From the NCBI GenBank assembly GCA_045639845.1, contig JAZUDW010000040.1, positions 1 through 22,175 of the forward strand: DNA of 22,175 nt, written 5' to 3'. The notes under the pieces were generated by a model. That model did no database searches. It had not been told where the DNA came from and worked only from the letters and a program-made list of their open reading frames with translations. Of this stretch, positions 6,480-14,402 are shown piece after piece (position 1 is the first letter of the stretch; each line of letters starts with the position of its first letter). The stretch comes from Colimorpha sp045639845 (GTDB lineage Bacteria > Bacteroidota > Bacteroidia > Bacteroidales > P3). Position numbers and translations under genes: made by a program.

Positions 6480-8012
6480 ATGAAACGCAAGATAGTAGTC
6501 CTTTTTATTACCCTTTTCGCAATTGCTGCCATTGGTCTTATCGTGATCCAGGTTGTGCAGACCTCTCGTATGGCGGCCATCAGCAACAATCTCTTCACCA
6601 TCAGTGTTAACAATGCCATGGATAATGTGATCGATGAGCTCGATAGGATGAAGCTGGAAGACTATATCAGCCAAAACGACCGCTACCGTCTGCTCAAATA
6701 CAAGAGGATAGAAGAGATAAACGAGAAACTTAAAGCGGTAGTAAAAGAGAATTCAGACCTCTTTTTCGATGACGCAAAGGTCAACCCATGTGTGTCGCTC
6801 AGAGATAGTGTCACTCCCATTCGCGGTGTCCTCCTTAGCAGCACAGATAGTGCGGCTATCAACACCTACAATACTCTTCTTGCTACCCGTGAACGTCTTA
6901 CCCGTGGCGATGACTATTACGACCGTTTCGTTACCGAGATGTCGGAATACATCATCAACAATATTATGAGTAATGCTACGTTCAATTATGAGCATCTTGA
7001 CGATATCATCGTCGAAGAACTTGTGGTCAACGGTATCGACATTAAACCCAACATGGCTGTGGTCAGCTCTCATAACAATGAGTTTCTTTATTGCAACGCC
7101 CAAGGCAAAGAACGGCAACTTCTTGAATCACCTTACCGCTACAGCTTTCATCCCACCGGCCTCAACGACGCTCAGGAATACTTCATCGTTCTGCAATTCC
7201 CTCGCACCCTCTATTATTCCGACGATGACAACCAGCTTTTTGCCCTCATGAGCATCGTGCTTATCATCATCATCATCGTCCTTTTCGGTATCTCTCTGCG
7301 CACCATTGCTAATCAGCGCCGACTCGACGAGATGAAAAACGATTTTATCAACAATATGACCCATGAGATCAAGACTCCCATCACCAATATCGGCCTCGCT
7401 TGCGAGATGCTCCACGAGCCTTCTATCAATAGCGATGCTTCCTTGCTGGATGAATATCTCAACGTTATTGGCGACGAAAACCGTCGTATGAGGATTCTCG
7501 TAGAGACCATACTCCAGAGTTCAAAGATGGCTAATAAGAATTTTTCCCTCAACCTTCGTCAAACCGATATTCATTCCATCATCGAGACGGTGTCCAAGAG
7601 TTTCCGCATGCAGATTGCTAACCGTCAGGGAACTCTGTCTTTGCAGCTGCAAGCTCCTCAGCACACCCTAACTCTCGATGAACTCCATATCACTAATATG
7701 GTGTTCAACCTTATTGACAATGCCATTAAATATTCTCCCAACATAGTTGATATTACTGTCGTTACTCAGTGCAATGCACAACATCTTATACTCAAAGTTA
7801 TTGACAAGGGGTTAGGTATCAGCAAAGAGGATCAAAAGCATATCTTCGAAAAGTTCTATCGCGTATCAACTGGCAACGTGCATAATGTGAAAGGATTCGG
7901 AATAGGACTAAATTATGTGTCGCAGGTGGTGGCTCTTCACCATGGACAGATTGAGGTGGAAAGTGAGCTTGGCCAAGGAACTACTTTTGTTGTGACTCTC
8001 CCTATCCTCTAA
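6480..8012 (+). CDS. Membrane sensor histidine kinase (HisKA/HATPase, RprX-like architecture)
   Basis: This 510-residue sensor kinase has a transmembrane segment at about 5-26, a sensory region of about 230 residues, a second transmembrane segment at about 254-274, then the kinase core. The phospho-acceptor is H295 in NNMTHEIKTPITN (HisKA). The ATP-binding domain has the N box FNLIDNAIKYS (N410, N414), the G1 box DKGLGIS, the F box FEKFYR and the G2 box GFGIGL. It should autophosphorylate and pass phosphate to a response regulator, but none lies within the window on either side. Layout and length resemble Bacteroides RprX, though orthology cannot be claimed without alignment. The sensory region has no recognisable PAS or HAMP signature. 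Its neighbours are divergent pyrG and, convergent, a low-complexity secreted protein, so its signal cannot be guessed from context. Confidence 0.92.
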   Translation: MKRKIVVLFITLFAIAAIGLIVIQVVQTSRMAAISNNLFTISVNNAMDNVIDELDRMKLEDYISQNDRYRLLKYKRIEEINEKLKAVVKENSDLFFDDAKVNPCVSLRDSVTPIRGVLLSSTDSAAINTYNTLLATRERLTRGDDYYDRFVTEMSEYIINNIMSNATFNYEHLDDIIVEELVVNGIDIKPNMAVVSSHNNEFLYCNAQGKERQLLESPYRYSFHPTGLNDAQEYFIVLQFPRTLYYSDDDNQLFALMSIVLIIIIIVLFGISLRTIANQRRLDEMKNDFINNMTHEIKTPITNIGLACEMLHEPSINSDASLLDEYLNVIGDENRRMRILVETILQSSKMANKNFSLNLRQTDIHSIIETVSKSFRMQIANRQGTLSLQLQAPQHTLTLDELHITNMVFNLIDNAIKYSPNIVDITVVTQCNAQHLILKVIDKGLGISKEDQKHIFEKFYRVSTGNVHNVKGFGIGLNYVSQVVALHHGQIEVESELGQGTTFVVTLPIL

Positions 8013-8032
8013 GCCCCAAACCTATAGTTAAT

Positions 8033-8072
8033 ACAGCAGGCCTCTCTCTCTCTTTGGAGGGAGGCCTGCTGT
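8033..8072 (+). terminator. Strong hairpin after the histidine kinase
   Basis: ACAGCAGGCCTC (8033-8044) and GAGGCCTGCTGT (8061-8072) form a perfect 12-bp GC-rich stem around a 16-nt loop, 20 nt after the kinase stop codon. It is not followed by a T tract, so it may stabilise the 3' end rather than act as a classic intrinsic terminator. Confidence 0.7.
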
Positions 8073-8325
8073 TGTAAAACGATCGGTGTCGTGCTGTTGA
8101 TGACAGAAAGTGCAAAAGGATAGTATCTTTACGAATTGTATGTAGTGCTTCTTATTATTTTTTATATACATATATATAGTAGCCTTGTATCGGCAGATAG
8201 ACGTTGAATTGAAGATTCTTTGAAGAGAGGGGAGGGAATTTGGTGTGTGTAATAGTGTTTTGGGGTTCTGTTAGACATTTAGGATGAATGTTGCTGGTTC
8301 CATTGTGTTCTTGTAAGAAAATGAA
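8073..8325. other. Gap between convergent genes; no gene seen
   Basis: Together with the two flanking hairpins, this stretch separates the stop codons of the kinase and the low-complexity protein gene. I see no convincing reading frame, tRNA or repeat. A near-match to the -7 box (TATCTTTA, about 8126) points rightward at nothing recognisable. Confidence 0.5.
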
Positions 8326-8352
8326 AAAGCCCGAGGTTGTTCCTCGGGCTTT
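8326..8352 (-). terminator. Intrinsic terminator of the low-complexity protein gene
   Basis: AAAGCCCGAGG (8326-8336) and CCTCGGGCTTT (8342-8352) form a perfect 11-bp stem with a 5-nt loop. On the minus strand it is followed by a short T run, and it lies 28 nt after the stop codon at 8381. Confidence 0.88.
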
Positions 8353-8380
8353 GGTGTTTTTAAGTATTGTTGGTGTACTT

Positions 8381-9619
8381 TTAGTTGCGGGAAGTAGAGG
8401 TGGTACGAGTGCTACTGCTGGAAGATGTACGGGTAGTAGTTGTTTGGTTTTCTTGGCCGTTGGAGCTGGAGGAAGTGGCTCGACTGCTACGTGTGTTAGG
8501 ATTCGTTGTAGCACTGTTTCGGGAAGGTGTTGTGGCGCTGGTTGCAGTATTGTTACGGCTAGCAGTGTTGTTGGTGCTGCCGGTGCGTGATGTTGTACTC
8601 GTGGTGGTAGTGGTGCGGCTGGTGGTAGTTGTGGTAGTGGTATTGTTGCTGTTGCTGCGGTCGGTGGTAGTGGTGGAAGTAGAGGTGCGCGTGTTGGTGC
8701 TTTCACCGCGAGTCATGGTGCCGGGTTGGCTGTTGGGGTCGCGAGGGGTGGTAGCAGTATTGGTGCGCGAGCCAGTGGTGTTTGTGGTAGCGTTGTTGCC
8801 GGTGCGGTTGGTTGTGGTGTTGGTGGTACCGTTATTGGTACGTGTAGTAGTGGTAGTGGTGCCGGAAGCAGTGGTGCTGGTGCGGCTGGATGCTGCAGTA
8901 GCGTGGCCGGGATTGGTTACCATATTGCGACTGGTGGTGGCATTGTTTTTGTTGCCAGCGTGGCCATTGTTGTTGCTGTTTCCTTGACCGGAAGCGCTGC
9001 CGTTGTTGCTCATACCTGCATGACCGATTACTACATTAGGCCTTTGCGAACCAGGAGTGAAGGGGGTGTTGTCGTAGTGGATGGGTTCATCGGGACGACG
9101 CATATAGTAGTGGTGGTAGTGATGGGGGTTGTTGTCGTGGTGTGGCGGCATCCATCCATAGAGGTGCACGTCGTAGTGGTAGGTACGGTGACAGTGTGCA
9201 GGATGGTGAGGACGGTGGTATGGATGGTAGGGTGGGTGCATCCATACAAAAGTGGGAGTAGGATGGGTGTGGTGGAAACGTAGGTATGATGCGGCACTAT
9301 ACATGTGGCCAGTGGCATTATTGAAGAGCCAGATGGCGCTGAGGTCGATGGGCATCATGACCTCTTCTCCAGTATATGCATCGTATCCGTAGATCCAGAT
9401 TTCGAAGAACTGGGAGTTGACGCGTTCGGCCCAAGCTTCGTTGAGAATGACATAGGTCTCGATCTCATATTCATAGCCTGCGTAGATCATAAGCTCGTTT
9501 TGGGTGTTAAGATAGTTGGTGGTGCGCAGGGCTTGCGAATAGGTAAAGTATCGTAGCGAGCTAGCCGAAGCTGAGAGCATCATGGCTACGAATGCTAATG
9601 TGAGGGCTATTCTTTTCAT
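8381..9619 (-). CDS. Secreted protein with conserved-looking N-terminal domain, His-rich segment and Thr/Asn/Ser/Arg-rich tail; function unknown
   Basis: This is a 412-residue protein counted from the ATG at 9619, which begins MKRIALTLAFVAMMLSASAS, a signal peptide; the frame is open further upstream but lacks a credible start. Residues about 22-115 are rich in Tyr, Trp and Glu (FFEIWIYGYDAYTGEEVMMPIDLSA is cut short here to its core IWIYGYDAYTGEE) and look like a folded domain. Residues about 116-170 hold some 18 histidines, mostly in HH, HxH and PxxH contexts with Pro and Tyr. Residues about 205-412 are almost only Thr, Asn, Ser, Gly and Ala with an Arg every 10-15 residues. I recognise no family. 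The His segment could bind Zn, Cu or Ni, and the tail resembles a flexible, possibly glycosylated stalk. The thioredoxin-like gene lies 131 nt upstream on the same strand. Antisense reading frames in this region are mirror images of the low-complexity codons. Confidence 0.75.
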   Translation of the reverse strand: MKRIALTLAFVAMMLSASASSLRYFTYSQALRTTNYLNTQNELMIYAGYEYEIETYVILNEAWAERVNSQFFEIWIYGYDAYTGEEVMMPIDLSAIWLFNNATGHMYSAASYLRFHHTHPTPTFVWMHPPYHPYHRPHHPAHCHRTYHYDVHLYGWMPPHHDNNPHHYHHYYMRRPDEPIHYDNTPFTPGSQRPNVVIGHAGMSNNGSASGQGNSNNNGHAGNKNNATTSRNMVTNPGHATAASSRTSTTASGTTTTTTRTNNGTTNTTTNRTGNNATTNTTGSRTNTATTPRDPNSQPGTMTRGESTNTRTSTSTTTTDRSNSNNTTTTTTTSRTTTTTSTTSRTGSTNNTASRNNTATSATTPSRNSATTNPNTRSSRATSSSSNGQENQTTTTRTSSSSSTRTTSTSRN

Positions 9620-9750
9620 AGTGATTGGTTTTTGTGATGATTTACTTTTTTCTTTTAGTATTGCATAGCGTGGTTTTCTTGCAAAAAGCACTGTTTGTTG
9701 CTATGGTACTTGTGAGTGTGAGGTGGTGAATGATTCAGGTTTGCGTTTGC

Positions 9751-10245
9751 TTACCGTTCTTTGAATGTGTTGACGGCTTCGGGTGTCCAATTGAGGAGGA
9801 AGTCGTTGACTTTCTTCATGTCATATCCTTTGCCGGCTTCAAGATAGGCCGAGTTTTGTGTGTGAATACGGTGGCCATCTTGATCCAATATGACAAACAC
9901 GGGGTATCCGAAACGTCCGGGGTTTTCGAGGAATTTCATGGCCTCGGTGTTCTTGTTGTTTTTAGAATAGTTGACATGAATATAGACGAAGTTTTTCTCG
10001 ATGGTTTGATGTACTGTGGCGTTGGTGTCGGCAAATTGTGCGAATAGGAGGCACCAAGGACACCAGTTGCCTCCCACTTGGCAAAGGACGTATTTGCCTT
10101 CTTCTCGTGCTTGGTTGAGGGCGTTCTCTATCTGTTCCATAGCGTTGATGTCTTCTCGATACACTTTGGGTGCTTGGGCCTTGAGTGTAGTGAATGACAG
10201 GAAGAGAAAGAGAACGATTGTGATGCTTTTTTTCATATAATTCAT
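9751..10245 (-). CDS. Secreted thioredoxin-like protein with CPWC active site
   Basis: This is a 164-residue protein; ATG codons at 10245 and 10236 are both possible starts. A signal peptide runs to about residue 25 (LKAQA), so the protein is periplasmic. The thioredoxin-fold landmarks are GGNWCPWC with C62 and C65 as the redox pair, a following helix, and the cis-proline P115 in FGYPVFVIL. The resemblance is to the short thioredoxin_7/DUF255-like group used for disulfide exchange or cytochrome maturation rather than to cytosolic TrxA. It lies downstream of hutH, separated by a strong terminator at 10275-10327. It lies 131 nt upstream of the His-rich secreted protein, with which it may be co-transcribed. 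The substrate is unknown; extracytoplasmic disulfide handling is the inferred role. Confidence 0.85.
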   Translation of the reverse strand: MNYMKKSITIVLFLFLSFTTLKAQAPKVYREDINAMEQIENALNQAREEGKYVLCQVGGNWCPWCLLFAQFADTNATVHQTIEKNFVYIHVNYSKNNKNTEAMKFLENPGRFGYPVFVILDQDGHRIHTQNSAYLEAGKGYDMKKVNDFLLNWTPEAVNTFKER

Positions 10246-10274
10246 TATAGATAATTAAGAGTCGAATAGTACGA

Positions 10275-10327
10275 TTAAAAAAAAGTAGTAAATAACAGAG
10301 GTGTTACCAACTTGCTACTTACTACTT
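10275..10327 (-). terminator. Intrinsic terminator of hutH
   Basis: On the minus strand AAGTAGTAA (10327-10319) pairs with TTACTACTT (10291-10283) as a perfect 9-bp outer stem. The pairing continues imperfectly to about 15 bp, and a run of eight T follows. It begins about 40 nt after the hutH stop codon and separates hutH from the thioredoxin-like gene. Confidence 0.8.
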
Positions 10328-10367
10328 AATGTTAATCTTTATTGGTATGGCCTATGGCCAAGTTTTA

Positions 10368-11855
10368 TTAAAGGGCTTGCTCTTGAAGGAACTTCACACT
10401 GGCGTGGATGTGGCGATACATGATCTGGTCGATATCGACGAAGTTGACAACTTTGCGATATTCGGCTACCATGTTCTCGATGAATGCCGACGATTTGAGT
10501 GGACGACGGAATTCTAGTGCCTGAGCTGCATTGAAGAGCTCGATAGCAAGTACTCGCTCTACATTTTCCATCACCTTGTAGGTCTTGGTGGCTGCGTTAC
10601 CGCCCATGGAAACCAGGTCTTCTTGGTTCTGGCTGGAGGGTATGCTGTCCACGCTGCAGGGGGTGCAGAGCTGTTTGGTCTGGCTTACGATGCTGGCCGC
10701 GGCATATTGGGGGATCATGAATCCGGAGTTGAGACCGGGTTTGGCTACGAGGAAGCTGGGAAGGCCGCGTTTGGCATCGATGAGCTGATAGGTGCGACGC
10801 TCGCTGATGCTACCGAGTTCGGCAACGGCGATAGAGAGGAAGTCGAGCACCATAGCCATAGGCTCACCATGGAAGTGACCACCGGAGATAATCATATCTT
10901 CGTCGGGGAGCACGATGGGGTTGTCGGTAGTAGAATTGATCTCGGTCTCGATCACGGAAGCTACGTATGCGATGGTGTCTTTTGCAGCACCGTGAACTTG
11001 GGGTGCACAACGGAAGCTGTAAGGATCCTGAACATGCTCTTTGTGGCGTTTGATGATTTCGCTGCCTTCAGTGTAGTTGCGTACGTTTTGGGCTGTTTCG
11101 AGCTGACCTTTGTGGGGGCGTACCATGTGGAGGCTCTCGTAGAAAGGCTCGATGCGGCCATCGAAAGCGTCGAGGCTGAGAGACAGTATCATGTCGGCCT
11201 GTTGGCTGAGACGCTGTGCTTTGAGTATGCTCCAAACACCGTAGGAACTCATAAACTGGGTACCATTGAGAAGAGCGAGGCCTTCCTTACTTTGGAGCTC
11301 GATTGGTTCCCAACCGAGTTCGGCGTACACTTCTTTCACATCGCAACGGCGGCCTTTGTAATATACATCGCCCATGCCGAGGATAGAGGGCAGCATAAGG
11401 TTTGCCAAGGGGCAGAGGTCGCCGCTGGCGCCAAGGCTACCTTGTTGGTAAACGATGGGGAGCACGTCGTTGTTGTAGCAGTCAACGAGGCGCTGTGCGG
11501 TCTGCAACTGAACGCCGCTGTAGCCGAAGCAGAAGTTCTGAACCTTGAGAAGAAGCATGAGTTTCACTACTTCCTGGGGCACTTCATCGCCTACGCCGCA
11601 AGCGTGGCTCATCACGAGGTTTTTCTGTAGCTGGCTGAGCTGTTCTTTGCTGATAGAGATGTTGCAGAGTGAGCCGAAGCCGGTGGTGACACCGTAGATG
11701 GGCTCTTTCTGGGTTTCCATCTTCTTGTTGATGTAGTTGCGGCATTTTTCGATGCGTGCGATAGCGTCGTCGCTGAGCGCTATGGTCATTTTGTTGTCTA
11801 TGATTTCCTTCACTCGAGCGAGAGTGAGACGTTCGGAACTGATATAATGTACCAT
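10368..11855 (-). CDS. hutH: Histidine ammonia-lyase
   Basis: This 495-residue protein deaminates histidine to trans-urocanate, the first step of histidine degradation. The ATG at 11855 (MVHYISSERL) gives the usual family start; the frame runs 18 codons further upstream without support. The MIO cofactor triad A143-S144-G145 lies in GSLGASGDLCPL, nearly the same number as in Pseudomonas HutH. Y54 in YGVTTGFG and S83-H84 in NLVMSHACGVG fit a histidine rather than phenylalanine or tyrosine lyase. Later conserved segments are STTDNPIV, GGHFHGEP and SSQNQEDLVSMG. No hutU, hutI or ftcD gene lies in the window, so this copy stands alone between a zinc-ribbon gene and a thioredoxin-like gene. It is single-gene transcribed judging by the terminators on both sides. 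Confidence 0.95.
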   Translation of the reverse strand: MVHYISSERLTLARVKEIIDNKMTIALSDDAIARIEKCRNYINKKMETQKEPIYGVTTGFGSLCNISISKEQLSQLQKNLVMSHACGVGDEVPQEVVKLMLLLKVQNFCFGYSGVQLQTAQRLVDCYNNDVLPIVYQQGSLGASGDLCPLANLMLPSILGMGDVYYKGRRCDVKEVYAELGWEPIELQSKEGLALLNGTQFMSSYGVWSILKAQRLSQQADMILSLSLDAFDGRIEPFYESLHMVRPHKGQLETAQNVRNYTEGSEIIKRHKEHVQDPYSFRCAPQVHGAAKDTIAYVASVIETEINSTTDNPIVLPDEDMIISGGHFHGEPMAMVLDFLSIAVAELGSISERRTYQLIDAKRGLPSFLVAKPGLNSGFMIPQYAAASIVSQTKQLCTPCSVDSIPSSQNQEDLVSMGGNAATKTYKVMENVERVLAIELFNAAQALEFRRPLKSSAFIENMVAEYRKVVNFVDIDQIMYRHIHASVKFLQEQAL

Positions 11856-11995
11856 GATTGTTTGTTGGTTTTTTTTATTTTTCCCCGATAAACGAAGATT
11901 GTATGACAATGAGCATTAGGCTGTTTGTCTGTCGATAGCTAACGCCTTGAAATACTACATTTCGCTTTTCGTTATTTTTTGAGTCTGTTGTGGTA

Positions 11996-12003
11996 TATCT
12001 TTG
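11996..12003 (+). promoter_or_regulatory. Stray TAnnTTTG box on the plus strand
   Basis: TATCTTTG lies upstream of no plus-strand gene. A transcript from it would run into the 12020-12055 hairpin and the following T run after about 55 nt. It may be chance. Confidence 0.2.
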
Positions 12004-12019
12004 ATTTACGATATAAAAG

Positions 12020-12055
12020 AAAGGCTGTGGGAAGTGTTTATTTTCTACAGCCTTT
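12020..12055 (-). terminator. Terminator of the zinc-ribbon gene, possibly bidirectional
   Basis: AAAGGCTGT (12020-12028) and ACAGCCTTT (12047-12055) form a perfect 9-bp stem with an 18-nt loop, 19 nt after the minus-strand stop codon. It is followed by CTTTTAT on the minus strand and by a T run on the plus strand. Confidence 0.7.
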
Positions 12056-12073
12056 GCTTTTTTTTGTTTGGAA

Positions 12074-12901
12074 CTATCTGTTGAGGAGTTCTTCGGATTT
12101 TTCAGCAATGTCGCCGTCAACGAGGATTCGACCGCAGTGTTCGCACACGATAACTTTCTTGTGCATGCGGATTTCCATTTGACGTTGGGGAGGAATCTTA
12201 GCGAAACAACCTGCACAGGCGTTACGGTCGATCTGAACTACAGCGAGGCCGTTGCGAGCTGCGGTGCGGATGCGTTTGTAGGCAGTGAGGTAGCGTTCTT
12301 CGATGTACTGTTCCTGCTCTTTGCTCTTGGAGAGGAGGCGGGCTTCGTCTTTCTCGGTTTCGCTGATAATGTCGTCGAGCTCGTCTTTCTTAACCTGGAG
12401 TTCGTTGGTGTTTTTCTCTTTGAGTGCTTGGGCGGCCTCGATATGGCGCTGGGTCTCAGCCTGAGTGTCTTTGGCTTCACGCTTTTTGCGCTCGCAGAGC
12501 TGGATTTCGAGTTCTTTGTACTCTATCTCCTTGTTGATGGCTTCGTACTCGCGATTGTTGCGAACGTTGTCCTGCTGTTTCTGATATTTGGCAATCTGTT
12601 CTTGGTGCTCGGCAATCTCACGGTCGTATTGACCAACGGCGTCGATAGCCTCGTTAAGGGCGCGGGTCTGATTCTCTATGCGGGTCTCCAAGCCTGCAAT
12701 CTCGTCTTCCAGGTCTTGAACAGCCTGAGGAAGTTCGCCACGGATGATTTTAATTTTGTCGATCTCGGAATCGACTCTCTGCAGGGTGTAGAGGGCCACA
12801 AGGCGTTTTTCAACGGCGATATCTACATCGCGTTGTACATTCTCAGTAACGTGAATTGCCTGTGTTTCTTCAACATTTTGGGTAGTTGCTTTCTTTGCCA
12901 T
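12074..12901 (-). CDS. Coiled-coil protein with C-terminal C4 zinc ribbon (COG1579-like)
   Basis: This 275-residue protein is highly charged. Residues about 28-210 are rich in Glu, Lys, Gln and Leu with heptad character and should form a long helical hairpin. The C-terminal domain carries C229-x2-C232 (NACAGCF) and C253-x2-C256 (CEHCGRIL), a four-cysteine zinc ribbon. This arrangement is the COG1579 (DUF164) family, which includes Helicobacter HP0958/FlgZ and chlamydial CT398, proposed adaptors in export and RNA handling. The role in Bacteroidota is not settled. It lies 26 nt downstream of the NIF3-like gene, a pairing that suggests one transcript. It is cytoplasmic by lack of a signal peptide. 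Confidence 0.88.
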   Translation of the reverse strand: MAKKATTQNVEETQAIHVTENVQRDVDIAVEKRLVALYTLQRVDSEIDKIKIIRGELPQAVQDLEDEIAGLETRIENQTRALNEAIDAVGQYDREIAEHQEQIAKYQKQQDNVRNNREYEAINKEIEYKELEIQLCERKKREAKDTQAETQRHIEAAQALKEKNTNELQVKKDELDDIISETEKDEARLLSKSKEQEQYIEERYLTAYKRIRTAARNGLAVVQIDRNACAGCFAKIPPQRQMEIRMHKKVIVCEHCGRILVDGDIAEKSEELLNR

Positions 12902-12927
12902 ATATAAAATACTTAATTATTTTTCAA

Positions 12928-14025
12928 TCATATATAATTAACATATCCGCATTTCTGCTCTGAAATTCGGCAAGCAAAGTTACGAAACTTTTCTGATATG
13001 GCGTTATAAATTATTTCTTTTGCAAATTGTTCGCTCTCGTAATGCCCTATTTCACCGAGTATGATCTGTCCTTCGGCCATCTGAAAATCATGATATTTGA
13101 GATCACCGGTTAAGTAAATGTCGGCACCGATGCCTTTGGCGCAATCGATGAGAAAATTCCCGCTACCGCCACAGAGGGCTATGCGTTGCACTGTGTCTTT
13201 GCATAGTTCCGAACAACGTATCACTGGGATGCCAATAGTGTTCTTCACAAGGTCGAGGAATTGACGGGTGGGCATGGGTTGTTGGAGGTCGGCATACACA
13301 CCGCCGCCCACTTCGCTGTAGGCGTTGTTGAGGGGGATGCAGTCGTAGGCGGGCTCTTCGTAGGGGTGGGCTTTGAGCAGTTTGGTTATCAGTTTGCGTT
13401 CGATTCGTTTTTCGTATATGACCTCGATACGTGTCTCGGCTTCGTGATGGTCGCTGCCAATTTGGCCTACGTAAGGATGACTGTCGGGCAAAGGCTTAAA
13501 AGATCCTTCTCCTTGCATGGTGTAGCTGCATCTCTCATATTGTCCAATCCGACCAGCACCGGCAGCATAGAGAGCTTCGCTTACAGTGTCGGCTTGGTCT
13601 GAAGGACAGAATGTGACGAGTTTGCATAAAAGTCCCTCTTTGGGTTGCAACACTTTGTAGTGGCTTAGTCCGAGTTTCTTTGCAAGGATGCCGCTCACTC
13701 CCCAACGAAGGTTGTCGAGGTTTGTATGAGCCGCATATACGGCTATCTTGTGTTGTATGAGCTGCATGATCATGCGTCCTGTTTCGTTGGCTGTGGTGAT
13801 ACGGCGAACACCATTGCCAAATAGGAACGGGTGGTGGGTGGCAATGAGATTGGCTCCCATGCTGATCGCTTCATCGATGACCTGAGGAGTGAGGTCGAGA
13901 GCTACTATTGCTCCCTGGTATTCTTGGTCGGCATCGCCAAGAAGGAATCCAGAATTGTCGTAGTCTTCTTGATAATAGGGTATGAATGTAGCGTTCAGAT
14001 ATTCAATAACTTCTCTTAGTTTCAT
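12928..14025 (-). CDS. NIF3-like dinuclear metal-centre protein (GTP cyclohydrolase I type 2 homologue)
   Basis: This 365-residue protein is longer than the 250-residue YbgI type because of a central insert (about 125-235, GLLCKLVTFCP to RKLITKLLKAHPYEEPAYD), the PII-like domain found in many NIF3 proteins. The metal ligands are H64 and H65 in ATHHP, D104 in HTNLDN, and H328 and E332 in GHYESE. LTGDLKYHD upstream of the last motif is also typical. The family forms hexameric toroids with two metal ions per subunit; the physiological substrate is uncertain despite the cyclohydrolase name. It is co-directional with the zinc-ribbon gene 26 nt downstream. A TATCTTTG box lies at 14055-14062, giving a leader of about 25 nt. 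Confidence 0.93.
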   Translation of the reverse strand: MKLREVIEYLNATFIPYYQEDYDNSGFLLGDADQEYQGAIVALDLTPQVIDEAISMGANLIATHHPFLFGNGVRRITTANETGRMIMQLIQHKIAVYAAHTNLDNLRWGVSGILAKKLGLSHYKVLQPKEGLLCKLVTFCPSDQADTVSEALYAAGAGRIGQYERCSYTMQGEGSFKPLPDSHPYVGQIGSDHHEAETRIEVIYEKRIERKLITKLLKAHPYEEPAYDCIPLNNAYSEVGGGVYADLQQPMPTRQFLDLVKNTIGIPVIRCSELCKDTVQRIALCGGSGNFLIDCAKGIGADIYLTGDLKYHDFQMAEGQIILGEIGHYESEQFAKEIIYNAISEKFRNFACRISEQKCGYVNYI

Positions 14026-14054
14026 TATGTAAGGTCTCTTTTGTTAACGGTTTG

Positions 14055-14062
14055 CAAAGATA
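14055..14062 (-). promoter_or_regulatory. Bacteroidetes -7 box for the NIF3/zinc-ribbon pair
   Basis: The reverse strand reads TATCTTTG, 29 nt upstream of the NIF3-like start. A -33 TTG at the standard spacing is not visible. Confidence 0.5.
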
Positions 14063-14402
14063 ATCAAAAAAATGCAATACCCATAATGTCCACTTATGAG
14101 GGCGTTTGGGGGTTGATAGTATGGGTGACGAGGTGTTTCTCTTCGAAGTTTTTTGATTTTTGTAGTGGCAACAGCCTTTTAGAGTGAATGTAAGAAAATG
14201 TACAATATTTCCTTGGCAAGCCTGGATGAACCAGGTGGATTTTTTTGTTTGTTTTGTGGGTTATGTTAGTGGTGTTTTGTGGTATAAATGAAAGTAATGG
14301 TAAGGATTGGTTGGTTCTGATGTAAATGCTTGGTTGTTATGTTGATACGGATGTATAGTGCAATGAGTATGGGACCGTTGATGGTAGCTATTGGGAACAA
14401 GA

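Noticed and set aside
8385..9283. Long plus-strand frames rich in Val/Gly opposite the low-complexity protein gene
   Set aside because: They are antisense readings of the Thr/Asn/Ser and His codons (ACC, ACT, CAT, CAC); no start context, signal or domain. The minus-strand frame has a signal peptide and a terminator.
10623..11630. 335-codon plus-strand frame opposite hutH
   Set aside because: It is a mirror of the hutH coding strand with no recognisable domain; the minus frame has an intact MIO site.
12068..12907. 279-codon plus-strand frame opposite the zinc-ribbon gene
   Set aside because: Its Leu/Phe/Val-rich translation is what antisense of Glu/Lys/Gln codons gives; the minus frame has the C4 zinc ribbon and coiled coil.
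14221..14246. CCTGG/CCAGG hairpin followed by T7 as a terminator
   Set aside because: The stem has only 5 bp, and no plus-strand gene or promoter precedes it.
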